DNA of 64,000 nt, from positions 62,001 through 126,000 of the forward strand of contig CAJJDO010000067.1 in assembly GCA_905183005.1 (NCBI GenBank), given 5' to 3'. The notes beneath the pieces were generated by a model. The model saw only the letters and a program-made list of their open reading frames with translations, made no database searches and was not told the origin of the DNA. Both the position numbers and the translations under genes were made by a program. Of this stretch, positions 23,699 through 37,096 are shown in pieces; within the stretch, counting starts at the first letter, position 1; the number at the start of each line of letters is the position of its first letter. Source of the DNA: Paramecium pentaurelia. Lineage: Eukaryota; Ciliophora; Oligohymenophorea; Peniculida; Parameciidae.

Positions 23699-26600
23699 AT
23701 GGCAGATAAAAAAAAATAATAACAATAAGAAGAACTTGAACCTATAGTTTAATAGGAAAGTTTATAATTTAAACCAGGAGAGTATTTAGTGCACATTCTG
23801 TTGTAATAAACAAGAGCATTATAAAATCCTAATGACAATGAAAGTACTATAGATCCATTAATTCAAATTGAAACAATGGACTAGAAGAAATTCAGTTCTC
23901 AAAAGAAGGGAACTGGATCAAATAGTACTTTAGTATGGAATGAGCATTTCTATTTCAAAAGATCTTTTTCAAATGGTTGGTAAATTTAATCTTAGCATGT
24001 GAAAATTTCAGTATTAGATCACAAAGTATTTGGAAGGAATGCAGTAGTAGGAATCTATGAATTAGATTTCTCAACTATTTATATGATGGATAATCATGTA
24101 TTGTTACATAAATGGTTGGTAATGAAATGAATTATATAATTAATAGGGATTGATTAATCCAGAGAAAGACTTCAATAAAATAACTGGATATTTAAAAATG
24201 AGTATTAATGTAGTACATGAATCAGACAAATAAACTACTTTAATAATGGATAATGAGATTAAGGAGAGAGGAAAGATAGAGGAAACAAAAAATAATCTCT
24301 TTGCTGAAGGTGAATTACTTTTACCTCCTCATATTCAAACAAAAGGACAATAATTAAAAATTACTTTAGGTAGAGCTAGTAATTTAATGAAAATGGATTC
24401 AATGTTGGGATCTATTGATCCATATTTAGTATTTGAAATTGGTGGTTAAGAAATTTAAACTGATTTGATTAAAAATCAAAATGCTCCAAATTGGGAAATG
24501 AATCTATTTGTAAATATATTGAAAATATTAATTATTAGTTACCTGTAATGACACCATGTTAAAGTGAATATTTGATAATGAGATTATTTGATTATGATAT
24601 GGGTGGAAAGGATGAAATAGCAGGTAGTTAATTATTTAAGATCTCAGAAATTTTAAGTGGTTAGGTAATTTATATATATATATAATATTAAGTTATAATA
24701 ACCTAAATGGTATCATATTTATGGAGCACATATAGATGCAGAATCAGATTAAAGAGTGTATTTATGTAGTCATCCAGATTTGGGAACTTGTTATGCAGGT
24801 AGAATATTATTATCAATGGAATTGGTTGATTCAGAATTACCTAAAAAGGATAAATAAAAAATAACTGATTAAAAAACACTTGAAAAAATACGTACAGATG
24901 TATCATATTAATGGTCATTTTAATGTATGGTCTATTTTGCACTCAATTTACCAGTAGATGATGATTCATATTCTATTAAAATTAAATGGGGGGAAAATGA
25001 ATGCAAAACAAGTTCTGAAAAAGCTAAAAATGGTGTTGTTGAATATTATAAATACTTGACTATTGATAATGTTAGATTTCCAACTAAAGAAATATCAGAA
25101 TTACCAGATGTCTTTATATATTTAATGGATGGTGATAAACCTATATGTTTTAAGAGATATAAATCATACAATCTTAATCCAACTGCTGAACATCCTGAAG
25201 GACATCATTTTACAGTCACTTTAATTCCTGATAAGTCTCTCAAAAATACACCTATGGATCATCCTGGTATTGTTAAAATTAAATTTCTAATCTAACCTAC
25301 AGGAGGACAAGCTAAGATACAATAAGTTGTGAAACCTTAAAGAGATGCCAGTAGTTTTCTATATGTCAATTTATTCTAAGCTCATGATCTAGCTCCTACT
25401 GATATGGATGGTTTAGCTGATCCTGTTGTTGATATACTCTTTTATGATTAAAAATAGACTACTATTTTAATTAATGATACAACTGCACCTATTTGGAATA
25501 CTTAACTTAAGATGCCAGTATATAAATTTGAGAATGATTCCTTCCCTCCTATTATATTAAAAATATTTGATCAAGATAAAGTTAGTAGAGATTTTATGGG
25601 ATAATTGACTATAGATTATTAAAAAGGATTAAAGAAAGGATTTATTACTAAAAATTAATCTACTATAACTAAACCTTAATGGATAGATGTATATCTATAT
25701 GGAAGTAAGGCTGGATAAGTATTGTTATCTTGTAATTATATTGATAATGCTACTATAAAAATACCAAATTAAATTAGTCCTCCTAGAATTAAACATTTCA
25801 TTAAAATTAAATTATTAGGTCTTCGAAATCTTAAATCATTTGGTCCATTGCCTGTTACTAAAGCCTTTGCTAAATTCAATATACAATCAATAAGAGCTAA
25901 GGATGAACCTTTATCATTAAATAATGGAAGTGAAATCATTACTTAACCTAAAGATGCTGGTCCTAATCCTAATATAACTTCTATAATTTGTTTAGAGGTT
26001 AATCTTCCTGAAGATGATTCTTTCATGCCAAAATTCATTGGGAGTGTTCATGATTATATTCTAAAAGGACTCATGTAACCTCTTATAGGATAATTTTCAA
26101 TAGATTTAAAATTGTAGAAGTTAAAAACATTGAAATAAATAGAAGAGAAAAAGGATATAGCCAAGAGAGTATTAAATGGAACAATTTAAGTGGATTAAAA
26201 CATAATTCATTTACCAAGTTTAGATTTGGGAGTTGGAATAAAGATGGGAGCATTGTTATCTATGGCTTCTGGAGAATAATTTAATGAAGAAATCAATAAT
26301 TTATTAACTTAATTAGGAATTCTGAGAAACAATTCAATTCATATGGATTAGATAATTAAGTATATTGAATATGATAAAAATGAAGAAGAGGGTACATTTT
26401 TTGAAGTAGATAAACCTGATAGCAAATACTATTTACCATTAGGTTATGATACCTAAACATAAAAATCTTAGTTATATGTATAGAGAAAGAAATTAGGAGG
26501 TTAACAAATACAAAATAAATCATTAAATTAAGTTGAATTATAAATAAAATCTTCTCAATAAGGACAATAGGGATTAATAAAATCTAATGTACATTATCGT

Positions 26601-28138
26601 TTATGTTTACCATGTCCATTAGAAGATACAGTATTTATGCAATAGAAAGTTTTTGATATATTTCCATTAAGGAAAGGAAGTATAAATTTGAGAGAAGTAG
26701 AAAGTATGGCTGAGATAATTTTGGGAGTGAAAGAGAATCAATAAAATACTGGGAAATTAAAAGGTTGGGTGGAAGTTATTTCACAATAAGATTTGGAGAA
26801 ACTATAAGCTTAACCTGAATTTAAATTGATTAAGAATGAATATGATTTTACATCTGGTAAAAGTGATACAAATTTAACTGATAAAGAATTAGTAGTGAAA
26901 AATTAAGTTACCATTAGATTGTATATAATTGATTGCTCTAATTTACCACCAAAAGATTAAGATTCAAAGTCTGATCCATATTTAAAAATAAGATTGGGTA
27001 AAGAATCTATAGATGATGTTGAAAATAAGATAACAGATAATTGTAATCCATAATATTACAGAAGATATGATATTACAACAGAATTACCAGGTGCATCTGA
27101 ATTAACAATATAAGTATGGGATTATGATGATTTTATGTCTGATGAATTAATAGGATAAACTGTAATTGACATAGAGGAAAGATATTTTTAATAAAGATTC
27201 AGATAATTAAAATAAATACCTATTGAAACTCGTTAATTAATACATCCAAGTTCTTCTATGCCATAAGGATAAATTCGTTTATTTTTAGAAATAATACCAT
27301 CAAAATAAACTTCAATTCTTAAAAATCCATGGTTTATTGAATAAAGACCTAAAGCTAAACATTTTATTAGATGTGTTGTGTGGGATGTGTTAGATGTACC
27401 ATCACATGACGATGAAGGAAGTTCTGATCTATATGTTGTAGGATATGTAGATTAAAATTAGAAATAAAAAACAGATACACATTTTCGTAGTTTCAATGGA
27501 AAGGGTTCATTTAATTGGAGAATGGTATTTCCAATAGAATTACCATAATTACAATAATGTGTTTTAACATTTTAAATATTTGATAAAGATATATTTACAT
27601 CTGATGATTTTATATCTGATTGTTCTATAGATATTACAGAATTATGTAGAAGAGCTTTTGAAAATGAAACTAATATTAAAATGTATTCTTAAACTGAACC
27701 ACCTTCTGATGGTATTCTTAAATAAGATGCTTCAACAAAATAAACAAATAAAGGAATCTTATATGAAAAGAATGTGATTCAGACTATAAATACTGAAAAG
27801 GCAGGTTATAAGAGTAATTAATAGAATGGAAAATTGGTAGTTTCAATTGAAATAGTGTCAGAATAGTTTCATAATAAGAATCCAGTAGGTTTAGGTAGAT
27901 CTTAACCAAATCATTCACCAGTATGTCCTGAACCTACAGGTAGAATAGAATGGACTTGGAATCCTTGTAAAATGCTTGTAAGATAATAATAATTTAATTT
28001 ATATAGAATTAACTATTGGGACCAAAGGCCATAAGATATTTATTATTAGCTATTTGTTTTATGTTTGCTGGTTACATATTAGTGATGCTATTTCCAATAA
28101 TAACTGGTAATTTGATGACTAGAATATTTACAGGTTGA
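23699..28138 (+). CDS. Ferlin (multi-C2, tail-anchored)
   Basis: 1441 residues with four introns (24119-24146, 24510-24538, 24665-24692, 27978-28006). Several C2 domains can be read, at about 20-130, 210-330 (LKITLGRASNLMKMD), 520-640 (LYVNLFQAHDLAPTD), 668-790, 1045-1160 (NLPPKDQDSKSDPYLKIRL, then WDYDDFMSDELIG) and 1190-1330 (VVWDVLDVP...SDLYV). One TM segment near 1408-1430 (RYLLLAICFMFAGYILVML) leaves almost no lumenal tail. This is the ferlin layout; the family acts in Ca2+-dependent vesicle fusion. The Asp-rich loops of the C2 at 1045 keep the residues needed for Ca2+, while others are less conserved. In Paramecium a role in trichocyst or other regulated exocytosis is plausible but inferred. 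Confidence 0.93.
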
Positions 28139-28371
28139 TATAATAATATAATTTAAAGAAATATTATTATTATTTTAATTTATATATTAAATAATAATAA
28201 TATTAAATTTAATCAGAAATTTAAATATAAAAAATGATGATAACAATGTTTTCTTAATTATCTAATTCATTTTTAATATAATAAATAGTATTTATTTTTA
28301 ATAAGAATTATATAATATTGTTTTATTTATATGAATTTAATATTAATTAATTATTGTTGTGTTTAATATTT

Positions 28372-29244
28372 ATGAATTAAAAATTGTTTTCTTAAGCTTA
28401 AGATGAATTTTAAACTGAAACCATTTCTTTTAATGCTACATTACCTATAAAAAATGATTCAAAAATAGAATAAAATAATAATAATACATAATATAGTTAA
28501 TTTGTACCAAAAAAGAGTAGATAATCTACTTCAATGGTTTTTTCAATTTAAGCTCAAGAATAATTTGATTTAGATGAATTAACCAAGTAACCTTATTTCA
28601 AAGAAGATAAATCAAATACAAAATTGAGTAAAAAAACTAATTAAGTTCATAACACACCATCAATTAAATAGATTTAAGTTGATCCAAAATTTTATTCATA
28701 GAATAAAACTAAAAAAAGAAGAATTTTATCTGAAAACTCTGCACCATCTAAACCTATAATTAAAATTATACATCCTTAAATAATTACTCCTAATGAATTT
28801 AAATATACTAAAAAATCATAAGCAATTAATTCAGATTCATCTGCTATTACTCGTTCTAATTAAAATGTATCTTAAACATCAAAAATATTAACACTTGAAG
28901 ATAAAATTCATAGACTTTCATAATAATAAAAAGCAACACTTAATAATGAATCTTAAAAATAAAGTTAATTAGAATTAATTAAAGAAGATCATACAGAAGT
29001 AGATGATGAATAAGAATCATTTTTTTTTAATACAGGAAAATAAATAGAAAAGAGTAAATTTCATCATTTCTTAAAAATTGCTCCACTTCCAAAAAGAATA
29101 ATCACTTTTAGTTCTGTAATTAAAAAAATAGGAGATATTGAATTTTGTATTGGAATAGAAGGAAAATAAGAAATTACTTATTTTAGAAGAATAAAAAGTG
29201 AGAAAGCTAAACTATATAATCATTGCAACATTTAAGTTGAATGA
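28372..29244 (+). CDS. Basic hypothetical protein, possibly the 5' part of a broken cyclin-like gene
   Basis: 290 codons without an intron: a disordered Q/N/S-rich region of about 210 residues, then a more structured part (FHHFLKIAPLPKRIITFSSV, EITYFRRIK) ending ...CNIQVE at TGA 29242-29244. In the same frame after this TGA comes cyclin-like sequence to about 29697. Either the gene ends here, or the TGA interrupts a longer cyclin-like protein where a Trp would be expected (VE-stop-LDIICL). Confidence 0.6.
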
Positions 29245-29697
29245 CTTGATATAATATGTTTAATTAATAAATATTATAATTTTATATAATTTAATTATTT
29301 ACTTGCATCTTTCGATAAATCAGAAAATTTTGTTCATTGAACATATCTTAAAGAATATCTTTATCTTTGTGATTATGATTACATAGGATAAACATATTTC
29401 ATATTTGGAGTACCTTATCTAATTACTTTGCTAGAGTATTGTGTTTATTTTTAACTTTCTATTAATTTCTTTTAATAATATGATCCAAAACAAATTTCAT
29501 ATTATTCATCAAATATATTTTATCTTGCATTAGGACATTTTAAATATAGATTAAAATAAGAGAGTATAATAAATAGCTATAATTTAAATATTATTACATT
29601 TTTACTTTTTCTATAAGAATCAAAATACAAAGTACTACAGTATATTAATGAAATGTATCCTCTTAATGATCAAATTTTACTTCATTTTTTAAATAAG
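29245..29697 (+). pseudogene. Cyclin-like reading frame interrupted by TGA codons
   Basis: Continues the frame of 28372-29244 past TGA 29242-29244, with a second TGA at 29338-29340. The downstream part resembles a cyclin C-terminal box: PYLITLLEYCVYFQLSINFF, QQYDPKQISYYSSNIFYLAL, compared with the family pattern of a helix ending L-x-Y-x-P-S-x-I-A. The N-terminal box seems shortened. No normal-size intron removes either TGA in frame. Probably a decayed gene; readthrough or two separate small genes are alternatives. Confidence 0.4.
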
Positions 29698-29789
29698 GTT
29701 TAAAATAAATAAATAACCAAAAACCATCATAAATAATAGACATTATGTACATAAATGTCATTATTTTTATATGTAATAGAGATTACAAT

Positions 29790-30957
29790 TCAAAATTGTT
29801 CATATAAAACCACAAACTGTAAAATAAAATTAGAAACTAATCTAATGAATCTGATTTATACATCCAAATATTATGTTTTTATAAACGATTCTGCAATAGT
29901 TGATACAAAAAACATAAGAGTTAGTATTAAACTTATTCTTAACCATTAATTTGGAGTGATTTCAGTATTTTATTTAGGAGGCTCTACAGAATAATTTTAT
30001 TAAGTTGAATAAAGTTAATTTACAATTTATTATTGTTATTTTTAACTTTATTCTGATTAATAAAATTTATTTTCAACATTTTCTAATTGAAATGGTTAAA
30101 AAATTGCTTTGATATCATTATTATATTCATCAATATCAAATTTAAGTTCTTACATTTATTATTATGTTTCTAAGATTTCTTATTCTAAATATTTTGTCTA
30201 AATATTAATATTTTTAATACTTAAGAATGTATCCATTAAACTGTAACTTTTATAATAGCTGACTTTGAAATATTATGTTAATCCATTAAATTAAGCTCTT
30301 CTTCATGAATTTTTTAATCATAATATTATTGTAATTATAATTAAACTTATCCACCTATTTTTTTATTTAAAGTTGATTCTTCATCTAAAATAGCAAGCCA
30401 AATCTCTTCTTAACCTGTTTTTATTGGAAAAGTAAATGTATCACCCCATTAAGGTGAATTTCTATTTGCATATTTAGTTTGATAAATAATTTCATCACAT
30501 CCTATCTTTATATAAACTTTCGAGTTTCCTGGAAATTCCACTATTCCATCTAATATTTATATTGTTAATGTGCTTTATAAACTAATATTGTAATTATTAT
30601 ATCTCTCAGTATTAGCTAATTATTTCAATTTTGTTGAAATTGTATTCAATTCACTAATTCACATAGGAAATATTACTTTCTTTTTTGATCCATTAAAGTA
30701 GATGATTGAGCAATTTTAGTTGTCAATGTTTAATATGCTTGAAGGACAATTTATTTAAAATCATTTACTGATACATATCCATTAATCCCTTTAGGCATTC
30801 TTGAATATAATTATTCAAATATTATTCTGTCAAATAATTATATACATCTCTAATCAAGAAATCTTAATAACTATTCCCTACTTATTAATTCATTGAAATT
30901 ATTTGTTAGTTATTTTAAAACATTATCCATGTTATTTATTATTTCCCCTTAACTCAT
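29790..30957 (-). CDS. C2-domain, coiled-coil, tail-anchored protein
   Basis: 373 residues with two 23-nt introns (30654-30676, 30198-30220). An N-terminal helical region of about 100 residues precedes a C2 domain at about 115-215 (LTIQILDGIVEFPG, VYIKIG, SPQWGDTFTFPI, AILDEEST). A short coiled coil follows (EQEILETQQQMQEL), then a hydrophobic segment (WLRISLILTLMFFVSTIA) near the C-terminus. A single C2 with a C-terminal anchor suggests a membrane-tethering or trafficking role. The strand opposite its 3' end is also open but lacks protein-like continuity. Converges with the broken cyclin-like frame. Confidence 0.8.
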
Positions 30958-31212
30958 CAATTTAACTGTTATATAATTATTTAATTTTTATCAATACATT
31001 AATTTCTAAATAGTAACTAAATGTTATTCATAATACTCTTTTTAATTAACTAATTTAAGAGATCTCTTAAAATAATCTACATGAATAATTTATATTTACA
31101 ATATATAAGAATACATATTTCAATTAATTAATTTATATAACTTAAAAATTGAAAGAATAACCTAATATCTTAAGAATTTTAATGAAAATTAATGAAATTT
31201 ATTAAAAATATA

Positions 31213-33903
31213 TCAGTATTCATTCATATTCATAGCTTCTAAATATTTAGAACCCAAAGCTTCTATATATTTAAAACCAATATTTTTAGTATCACTTGAT
31301 GAAAAAGCTGATTCAATATTGCGTATTTCATTAATTCCTTAATCTAAACAGTCCAAAAATCCATCATAAGTTGATACTACTGGATCATATAAATAATTTC
31401 CAATTCCTTGAATATGAGATACACAGAATTATTACTCAGTTTTCAAAATAGAATAGAATGAAAGAGCAGAAAAAAATTTACCTTCTTCTGAAGAATCAAA
31501 ATTAATGTTTCCTCCATTGTATTTCTTGAAAACACTTTTATCATTTATATCTTTCAAATTTAATTCATATCCATAAAAGAACTATATATTATAGATAATA
31601 TATATACTTTTTCAGTAGGAAATGTATTATAAGTTTCGCTTAATAGCTCTGTTAAATCGATAAATGCTTTCAGTTTTTCTTCATTAGAACATAAATTAAA
31701 TTATTGAAGAATATTTTTAAAAGGATCTCTTTTTTTATCTTCATAACAAATATTAATAAACTTTAAAATAAATTATGTTTAATCTTCTTTGTTAGACTCA
31801 TTTGTAATTTTTCCATCTTAAGATTTAACTTCTAATCTTGTAAGTTATAGTTCTCTGATATATTCATAGAAATCATTTGAGTATTATTCTTCAATTATAT
31901 CCATAAATGAGATAACTGTTTTAAAAGCATTAGTATATTATTTCTCACCTTATTTTGCAATAAGGTCTGAAAAGTATTTTTTAAAATGAATTTTAATTGA
32001 AAATAATATTGGTTATACAAACTAAAACTTAAAAGGAATATTAATATTCTTATTTTTTAATTCAGCAACAAATTCATCTAAAATCATCTATGCCACTATA
32101 GATCTACTTAATAAATGTAGAGTATAATCTATGTCACCTATATTATTTTATTGATTTGTAAATGTCTCTTTTATCATATATATTTTATTACTATTCTCAC
32201 TTTTAACTTTTATATATTCATCATTTAAAGTGTCAATTGATTTACTATAATACAATTAGATTGAATCAATCAATCTAGATTTATCGGAGTATTTTTTCTC
32301 AGACACAATTTTCTCTTTACTTAACTCACCGTGAATATTCTATTTATATGATTTAATAATTGTTTGTTTAACATCTAAATTACTTTGAGTGAAAATTATA
32401 TCTCTAGTGTTTTTATTAGTCAATTAGTAAACTTAGAATGTTTGATTTATACAATTTCCTTTTTTTTCATATAGTTTTTTCTAAAACATATCCTCAATAG
32501 CAAAATTAATTTCTTCTTTATAAAATCTTGGTATCTATTCAACTAATCTCCTTAAACGATAATTATAATTATCTAATATATCATCTTAATTCTATCCATT
32601 TTATTCATTTTTTTTGATAAATTCTTAATCTGCCATTTCTATTATACTATTTAAGTTCTTGATTTGACACTTTTATTCCTCTATCTGTCTCTCCAATTAT
32701 TATAATTATTATTTATAATTTTGTAATTATTATTTTTATTAATTGGATTCCTTATTAATTTATTCTAAATTAAGCTTTAAATCTTAAATCATCATATCCT
32801 TAATATCATTTTAACTTTTGAGTAATATAATTTAATCATCTTTATGATTTATCTACTTTTCAAAATTTAATTTCTACTATTAAATTTCCATTTCTAAATC
32901 CTTTTATTAGAATAATTAAGATCTATTTGATAAGTCATTGCTACTTTAGTTCAATCTCAAAGCTGAATTTTCTTACAAAGCAATTTAATATTTCTATTCT
33001 ACCTCTTTCAATCTCTCTTATTCTATTTTTATCTAATTTTTTAAATTGATTTTCTTTAAACCAAATTATTTACTCTATTATTCCAACTTCTTTTAGTGTT
33101 ATTCTTCTTAAAATTTAATTAGATTCTCTTTTTCTATTATCTTCTCTTATTTAAATTGAATTTCTTAACCTAAACAAGAAAATTTAGATTCTACTGCAGA
33201 TTTCTCTTATGCCATTTGATTTAACTTCTCTTTGTATTATAGATATTTATTTTTTAAATTGTTATTTTTTTCTTCTAGTTATTTTTACGAATTTTATCCT
33301 TAATTAATATTTTTTTATAATGCTTATATTTGTTAATTAAGATCATCAATTTGTTTTTTAACTTTTTTTTTTTTCTGTTTTTGTAAAATGTTATCTTATT
33401 TTATGGTTTCATTTTCTTTCTGCAAATATTTATTCTTTTCTAACTCTAATTTAAAATTAGATTCTAAATCCCTATATTGATGTTAAATATCATTTAAACG
33501 TTATTTCTCCTAATCCCCAATCTGTTTTTCATAAGAATCTAATAATTATTGTTTTTCCTTAATAGTTTATTAATATTCCAATAATTATTTATCTTTTTAA
33601 TTAATACAATCTCTTAAATTATTAAAACATTTTATCATTTCTCTACAATCTACTAATTTGTATGGTACATTTGTTTTAAGACTATTATAAAATTTAAGAT
33701 AATACGTTTCATCCCTGCTTACTAAAGTATTAGTATTTTCATTTATTAATATAGTAACTTCTAAGGGTGGTAAATTTTAAGCATGATCTAGATATATAAA
33801 TTTTAATACTCAAAAATATTTTTCTTAAACTTAACACTTCACCATTCTACATTTCAAAACTATATATATTACCATCTGGATATCTTATGACTATTGTATT
33901 CAT
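31213..33903 (-). CDS. Divergent ubiquitin-like/coiled-coil/alpha-kinase-like protein
   Basis: 880 residues with two introns (33788-33809, 31582-31607). N-terminal module of about 90 residues (MNTIVIRYPDGNIYSF, LEVTILINENTNTL, YKLVDCREMI), long Q/K/E coiled coil at about 100-560, a globular region at about 580-750, and an alpha-kinase-like end at 758-880: VFKKYNGGNI, FFSALSFYSIL, then SHIQGIGNYLYDP. His814-x-Gln816 with Asp824 has the exact spacing of the D-x-Q-x7-D motif, again with His for the first Asp. It is clearly diverged from the copies in the left third, yet shares their architecture and substitution. Followed by the CHIP-like gene, whose 3' end is 91 nt from this start codon. Confidence 0.82.
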
Positions 33904-33994
33904 TTTGAATAGATTTAAAGATATATTTATTTATCAATTAGAAATTTAGATATTTTAGTTTATAAATTCTATCATCTCATTTTTTTATTACGAA

Positions 33995-34882
33995 TCAAAT
34001 CTCAATATCCTTATAACTCTAATCTCCATTATAATCATATGCCCAAGGATTCTAAGCTAAAAACTCACTAGCTGCTTACTTTAAATTTATATTCGGATAT
34101 ATAATTTGTGGATTGATAGGTTTACTAATATAATAAAGAAAATGTACTTTGTGAATGGATCTTGAATTAAAGGGTTTATTTTGAATAGAACTTATTTTTC
34201 ATAAGAATATCCTATTTCTGTTGTATAAGGATCAATTAACAACTTCTTAGTAATATGACACTATAAATATTCTGGTATTTCTAATTTAGGTTTTTCATTT
34301 GTAATATATTTATCAATTTAAGCTAAAGTTATTTATTTTTCATGTTAAGTTAATTTAACATCATTCTTTACTAATTCTTATAACTATTAAACTATTTCTT
34401 AATTTTTTATTTTCTCCTCTTCTTACTAAATAAACCACTTCAGTTTTTTAGCTTTATTAATTTTATCATCAATATCCTTTTCATATTCTGATTTCTTTTA
34501 ACCTGCACATAAAGTTCTAGCTATAGATTATTAAACAAAATAACCTTTTAATATCCTTTAGATACCTGTATCAATCTTTGAGCTCTCTTATCTTTCTTTT
34601 GCTAACATACAAATTGATTGACCAGCAATCATATGAGCTTTGATATTCTTTTCATCTAATTCTAAAGCTTCTGTAGCATCATTACAGGCTTCTTGATATC
34701 TCTTTAAATTATAATAACAAATTGCTCTATTAGAAAAGAATACACTTTCAGTATTATCTTCAGCCTAGATTAATTTATTACTTTACAATAGCTTAAGAAT
34801 AGAATTATATGGCTTCCTAATATTTCTAATTTTAAAAAGCTTCATTTCCTTAGATTTTAAACTATTATGCTTTTGTTTACAT
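33995..34882 (-). CDS. CHIP/STUB1-like TPR and U-box E3 ubiquitin ligase
   Basis: 280 residues with two introns (34765-34786, 34125-34147). TPR repeats occupy about 10-115 (GNEAFQNQKYQEAIQFYSQA, then SVFFSNRAICYYNLKRYQEA and ALELDEKNIKAH). A charged helical linker follows, then a U-box at about 200-270 (IPEYLQCHITKKLLIDPYT, DPFTNKPINP, IIYPNINLKQAASEFLAQN). Order and length match CHIP, which binds Hsp70/Hsp90 tails through the TPR and ubiquitinates their clients. The basic/Asn clamp residues of the TPR (K-x-x-G-N and S-N-R-A) are present. It ends ...SYKDIEI, only slightly shorter than animal CHIP. Confidence 0.92.
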
Positions 34883-34899
34883 ATTATTATATTAAATAA

Positions 34900-37037
34900 T
34901 CAATTAAACATAAATTCTTCAATCTATTTTTTATGTTCTTCTTACAAATCAAGTATTTATTATTTTGCTTATTTTCTTTCAATCTAAAATATTTTCTCTA
35001 ATCTAAGTTATTCTTGTTTATTTTCAATTTAATATAATTGTTTTTCTCTTTCTTATTCTAATCTTTATTCATTCTCCAAAAGCTAAACATATTTTATGTT
35101 TTTATACATTAATCATCTCTTCTTATTATTATTATTCCAAAAATTCTAATTCATATTATTTTTAAGGATCATAATTAATTTTCAACTACTTTTTCTCTTC
35201 ATTTTGAACTTTCTTTGTAAGTGCAGATTTTGGTCTCTAAACTTCTGCTTTCTATTTTGGAAGTGCAGTTTAAGCTAAATTAATCTTGATAGATAATACG
35301 TCTTCCTTTTTTTTATGTTGATATTGGATGATCTTCAATTTAATTTTATCCTTATTATTGGGATTCATTTTGTATTGATTATTAAAGTATATCAATTTTT
35401 CCTTATTTTATTAATTCAAATTAATGTTTTAATTCTTCCTTTTACAAATTAGCTATTTATTTCATCTACAATCTTTAATCTAAAATTCTACTTTTTTATA
35501 ATTGTAAATTTTCAGTTCTTCTCATCTTTTCCTCTATTTTTTATCTTAAAATTTCTTTTTCATATTCTTATTTTCTCTATAATCTATCTAAAGCTTCTTT
35601 TTTATCTTTCATTTTTAGAATTTCTTATAATTTAATTTATTCTTAAATTTATTATTTTTCCATTTACTTTTCTAAAATCATTTATTCTTTTTGTATTAAT
35701 TTATTATTTAATTCCATAGCTTTAATTTATTAATTTTTTTCAGCATTCTATATAGCATCAATTCTTTACTATTCTTTCTCTTCTTATTATTATTTTTTTA
35801 TCAATAATTCTTATAATTTTTCTAATTCTAATTACCTTTTTCTTTAATTAACAAATTCTTATCTTTATTAATAATCATAATATTTTTATTCTTCTTAATT
35901 TGAAACTTTCTCAATAACTTATTTCATTTTCTCTTAATGTTATTATGCATTAATATAATTTTCAATTATTTTCTATTCTTTTTATCTCTCAAATTCTTAT
36001 CTTCTTTCCTCAATTTTTCTTTATTTTTCTTCAAATTATTCTCTCATTCTTTCTAATTTCTCCATTTATAGCTATTTAGCAGTCTACAATTTATATTTCA
36101 ATTCAAGTTAAGCTTATTAAGAAATCTTAATCTTCTCTTATCTAGATTATTCCTACTTCTCCAATCTCTCTCTATCTTTCATTTCCATTATTTATCTCTT
36201 AACTTATAATTCCATTTCATGTCTTAATTGTATTTCTTACATTTATTCTTTAAATAATTATTATCTCTATTTTCTTTCCTCCTCTCTTCTTCTATACTCT
36301 TATTATAATTCTTTTTATCTTTATTATTCTAATTATACTCTATATAATTCTTTTTTATATTATTATTTTGCTAATTTTTTTAATTTTTATTCTTCCCGTT
36401 ATTATTTTATCTATCTATCTCTCTCTCTTTATACACGATCATATTCTTATTTAACTCTACTTTATCTTAAATAATCCTCTCTTCTCTATTATCTCTCTTA
36501 CAATTAACGTTATTTTGATTCATTTCTTTCTCTAATCTCTTATTATTTTCTTTCATGTTCAAGCATTTATTAAATCTCTTTTTATTGTCTCCATTATATT
36601 TTCTCTAATTCCTATTAATTTTGACTTGCTTATAATTGATCTGAATTTTCCATAACCTATTCTTCCTCTTCTTGATTATTGAAATTAAATCCTGCATCAA
36701 TTAATTACTATCTAGCTTCAAGACATGCTTCTAGTTTCTCTTATCTTCTTATTTCATGATGTTGCCACATAATCTCCCATCCTTATTTATTTAATCTCAA
36801 CTCTGGATTTCTTTTTTTGAGTTCTTTAATACCAATTTAAATTAGCTCTTCTGGCAATATTCCACACAAACGACAAGCCTCAATAGACCGTGGGCTTTGA
36901 GTATTTAGGCAAATTACCTGTTTATTATTGGTTACTTGAATGATGTTTATTTGAAGTTCTCCAATGTTAACATTAAAATTATTGATAAAAATAATTAGTT
37001 TAATACTTTATTTTTAAACTGAAAAATTTATTAACAT
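34900..37037 (-). CDS. Long Gln/Glu/Arg-rich coiled-coil protein
   Basis: 695 residues with two 25-nt introns (35275-35299, 35083-35107). Near the N-terminus it has NTQSPRSIEACRLCGILPEE, a conserved-looking S-P-R-S-x-E-A-C...G-I-x-P-E-E-L motif seen in several eukaryotic coiled-coil proteins. Residues about 100-550 are a nearly continuous highly charged coiled coil (REEQ/EKQQ runs), then a Pro/Lys-rich stretch and another short coiled coil. I infer a cytoskeletal, ciliary or basal-body structural protein. The ATG at 37037 gives a rather hydrophobic first 40 residues, so the true start may be different. The next gene (CHIP-like) begins 17 nt after its stop. Confidence 0.75.
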
Positions 37038-37096
37038 ACCTATAGAACCTATATTTTAAATTTTAAACAATAATATTTATTATAAATTATATATAT

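Noticed and set aside
29256..30090. Long plus-strand frame over the 3' end of the C2 protein
   Set aside because: Past about 29790 it is antisense to a well-supported tail-anchored gene. With TGA as the only stop, antisense strands are often open.
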